A stretch of 64,000 bases of DNA from Phylloscopus collybita. Taxonomy: Eukaryota; Chordata; Aves; Passeriformes; Phylloscopidae. Under the pieces are notes generated by a model. It had not been told where the DNA came from, ran no database searches, and worked only from the letters and a program-made list of their open reading frames with translations. Location of the stretch: the NCBI GenBank assembly GCA_027886175.1, contig JAJNNQ010000026.1, positions 10,206,001 through 10,270,000 of the forward strand, read 5' to 3'. Of the stretch, positions 60,749 through 64,000 are shown one piece after another. The translations under genes and the position numbers were made by a program. Numbering within the stretch: position 1 is the stretch's first letter; every line of letters starts with the position of its first letter.

Positions 60749-63700
60749 CTTCCCACAGCAGCATCTTCAGGTACTTAGCTGGGCCCTGTCTTCATCAGCA
60801 GAGTGAGCCTAATGAATTCTCATGGGTTTGGCAGCTTATTAGCCAAGGCTCTCTACCTTGGGTGCTGCCCAGAGCAGGAGGGTCTGGGTTACAGCTTTAT
60901 TCTGGCATGGTTGAAACCATCATCTTCCATTTAACAGGAGAATGAATAAAGAGATAATGCAAATAAGTCAATCACTTGTGCCTCTTGAAGTCAGTTCCGA
61001 AGGATAAGATGGAGTTATTTCATCATCTGGCTCTTACCACATTGAAGATGGTTTAAATTTGAAGAAGTGAGGTTAAGGAGACACTTTTGTTCTGAGTGCA
61101 GTGATATTTGTGATGCCCCACTCAAATAGGTTATTAATACATTATTAATCCAGATACTTGATGCTGATTTGTTGCTCTTTTTTCTTTAGTTGTGCACATT
61201 TCGTGACCTGACTACCTAAAAAGAGTAAAACAAATGAAAATTCTATTGAAAATAAGAAGAGCTCTTAGTTAAACGTTGTTATATTGTAGCAAACAAAATT
61301 TTTGAAAACCATACTCTATAATAGAATCCCAGGGATTAAGAAAAAATGTCAGAATAATGGTACAAGAAATTAGATGTCTGTCCACTTAACTCATTAAAAG
61401 GAAACATTAATACCCTCAAGACAAAAATCTTTTAGAACTTTCACATAAACCAAAGATATTTGTAGTCCCCTCTAGTTCAGTTAAGGGCTAATCTCTTTTA
61501 AATCTTCACTCTTGTCCATTTTTTACTGAGGCAGTAAAAATCTGATTATTAACAAAGGTGATGGAGTGCTTTGGCAACCAGCTGCTGTAGCTCTGTGTCA
61601 AGCAGAAAAGGAACTGACTGAAAAGGCTCTGAGGAATACAAGGAGAAACCCATACTAGCATGAACACCTGACAATATTCAAAGTACTTCTCAAAAAGACA
61701 GATGGTTAAGGGAAAACTCCACCAAAGTCATGAAACAACAAAGAGGAGACCTAATAAGAAAATGTCTGAAGTCATCCATATGGGTGGAGAAAATGAACAG
61801 CATTCAAGTGGAAATATAGGGAGCAAGAGATTTTCCAACAAAAAACCTAGTTGGAGCTGATGCAGCTGGAGTCTTCTGAGCTCTCCTGAGGAGAGAGGAG
61901 AATGAGTCCCCTTGGTGAGATGGGGTAAAACAAAGAGTTCAAGCGAAGGTTATGGCAACTCCTGGACACAGTGTTTCAGGATGCAGCCTGTGTTTGAGAA
62001 GTGTGCAGCTCAGCATGGGACACAGAGAAGCAAGAGATTCTGCCCTGCACTGCTTTGGTCCTGAGCTGACCGAGTTGAACTCACCCTGTCGTTCATCACA
62101 TGGAGCTCTCTGAGATTGGATCCCACAGGCTTTCATGCTGGCTCTGGGTTAACTGAGAGCAGACAAAGGCTTTATCTAAAAGCTACACCGACACCTCCTC
62201 ATTGTGCCTTTGGGCTTGCCTCCTATTCCTCCTCCACAGTGGTCCTCTCCCTCTTGACTCCAAGGGGATGACAGTGGCAGATAGGAAAATAAGGGCATGT
62301 TAGACGCCCGATGACAGTATCAACCCCACAGCATGCGGTGGGGGAGGAGAACAAGCTGTGGGATGACCCCCTAGGGTGAGCCACAGCAGAAACAAGAACC
62401 TCTAACAGAGGATACTGCATGCTTGTTTCTTTGGTGGGGTAACTTACAGGTATTGTAAATGACAATATTCCTACATTCCAAAATGAGGTTCCCACTTTAC
62501 AGGATCCAGACTGATGGGCTTGAAGGAGAGGATAAAATTTCCTCTACCTCACTGATCCACTGAGAGTTCTACCTGCCAAGGAATGAGAAAATCCAGTTAT
62601 TCTTTCATAGGCATCTGCACCATTATGCTGTTTTGATATGAAACAGGTTGTAAGTATGCAAGGCTGCCAAATTTACTACAGAATTACTCTTAATTTCTCT
62701 CAATGGAGACCATTTTCCTAAATGAGAACCTTGCAATTACTATGATATGAGCAGAAACTATCAAATTCCGTTGTGTTTACGCATCACAAAATGTCACTGC
62801 AGTGGTAAAAAAACATTGCAATCTAAGCAATTATTAATTTTCATTTGCATTGGCTGCAATATTTTATATGTTACTTTACATTTGCACAAGTATTGCAGGA
62901 AAAATTAGATTTGAATCTTAACTTCAGAGTACTATTTTCTTTGTAATTTTTGGAGCATGGAGGTTGCTAATTCACACTGTTGTGCATCTCTTTTGATAGC
63001 AGAGAGGCTCATTCATGTCACTGTCTTGTCTTGAATTTAAATTTAGATTGCTTATATGTGTTCATATTTTCAATTTATATTATTAGATCCACTCCTGCTC
63101 TATTCTTTGCTCATTAGGGACCTCTGAACACCAGCTTGAGGAAGTTCTGCTAAATGAATCTCATGTCCTTTGCAAGAGCTCTGTGAATGACATGTGTAAT
63201 TATCGACAATTAACAAGATGCTAATTATACCTTCAAATTATAATCCTACTGAGCAAAATAAAAATCCTTTATGGAAGAAAAAAATGTTAAAGGCACAACA
63301 TTATATTAAACCAAATGACAAAAAGTTTGGCAACTTCCAACGGTATAAATCAAACAAACTGCTGAACACATTGTGCAGCTTGCCAGAATGGCTCTCTGCC
63401 AATTAGCTTTTCCTTGCATATTCAATAAGCTGGAGGAGGGGAGTGGGCAGAAAAGTGAAGGAGGAAGAGAATTTCACTGGTGTGTCAGTCAGTAAAAAGA
63501 AGTCCGAAAGGCTGTAACTGTTTAAATAACTGCAGTGTGTGTTGTCTTACAGTTCCATCAAATTGACAGAAAGGGTTTGTCTGAAGGGTTTGAAGCTACA
63601 GCCACTTTAGCAAATCCTATGTTTGCAAGAAAAGTAGCAAGAAAAAGCTTCCCTGTGAACACATCTTGGATCCAGTGTTGTAAAATGCACACAATGCATT

Positions 63701-64000
63701 TGTTTGTTTTTTTTTTTTTTGTCAGCAGTTGGCATAGGCAGTTTTGGGTCTTTATCTGCACTCAGAGATGGAAATTCTTGCAAAAGTAATGCAGCTGGAA
63801 TTAAAACTCTAAGTTCACATGCTCTCAAATTTCGATAGATATGTTTACCTCTACAATTTAGCCTAAGTATCTTGTTCTTCAGTCATCCTGATTCAAGGCA
63901 GTCCTCAAGGACTTGTTCAGTTCTGTTACCAGACTAAAGTACTCACAAAATAAAAATACATGTCCAATCTCTTGAAAACTTAAAGCCAAAACAACCCAAA
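60749..64000. other. Unique non-coding DNA, no gene recognised
   Basis: No transposon recognised. The 62.7-63.4 kb part is AT-rich, repeat-free and carries several homeodomain-type TAAT motifs and one octamer ATTTGCAT (62843-62850), a composition often seen in conserved non-coding elements, though this is not proof. An acceptor-like site at 63552 precedes about 79 open codons ending at 63789, but there is no strong donor. A T15 run lies at about 63707-63721. Confidence 0.45.

Noticed and set aside
63553..63789. Possible exon after the cttacag acceptor
   Set aside because: The open frame continues into a poly(T) run giving a Phe stretch, and there is no strong donor before it.
1..64000. tRNA, rRNA, microRNA hairpin or telomeric repeats
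   Set aside because: No tRNA A/B-box pairs outside the MIR-like relic, no rRNA sequence and no TTAGGG arrays were seen. The short perfect hairpins have loops and arms unlike precursor microRNAs.

Overview
This window looks like 64 kb of non-coding nuclear DNA from a bird, probably a songbird. Three things point that way. First, truncated CR1 LINE fragments occur in both orientations; several end in the avian CR1 3' signature, a (T)CCAACC motif followed by short ATTCTGTG/ATTCTATG repeats. Second, there is one clean solo LTR of a type I associate with passerine endogenous retroviruses. Third, the DNA is AT-rich and CpG-poor, with abundant homopolymers and microsatellites, and nothing resembles L1, Alu or another mammal-specific repeat. 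The species call is inference; the repeat calls rest on motifs I can see.

I find no convincing protein-coding gene. The longest open frames are about 150 codons, and they arise from poly(T)/poly(A) runs, a pentanucleotide repeat, antisense CR1 sequence or slightly GC-richer unique DNA. There are no rRNA, tRNA or CRISPR features and no bacterial-style operons. The window is best read as intergenic DNA or the inside of very large introns. Four plus-strand segments combine a good 3' splice site, an open frame and a donor-like GT (15360-15485, 24847-24887, 40589-40702, 44666-44830). They are offered only as low-confidence candidate exons.

Layout: 1-17.6 kb is mostly unique DNA with poly(T) and GT-rich low-complexity tracts. 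At 17.7 kb lies a 49-base T run, followed by a short CR1 3' end. From 23 to 29 kb there is a cluster of CR1 pieces: a ~440-bp 3' end at 23.1 kb, a facing pair of tails at 27 kb, and a reverse-transcriptase fragment on the minus strand at 28.4 kb. From 30 to 33 kb come a (TTTTA)n array, a poly(A) tract, a MIR-like ancient SINE relic and a T48-(TG)10 tract. From 33.5 to 35.3 kb there are two CpG-richer unique blocks. From 36 to 39 kb three short perfect inverted repeats fall close together, one of them inside a CR1 copy. From 39.7 to 50.2 kb there are two more CR1 copies, A-rich and CT-rich repeats and an uninterrupted (CTCTC)24 array. The 54 kb region holds a (TATATATC)10 array. At 60 kb is a 747-bp minus-strand solo LTR with a perfect 5-bp target duplication. 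The last 3 kb is unique AT-rich DNA.

No new biological system is evident. The items most worth a second look are the solo LTR, the cluster of snap-back inverted repeats, the very long homopolymers that CR1 biology does not explain, and the candidate exons.
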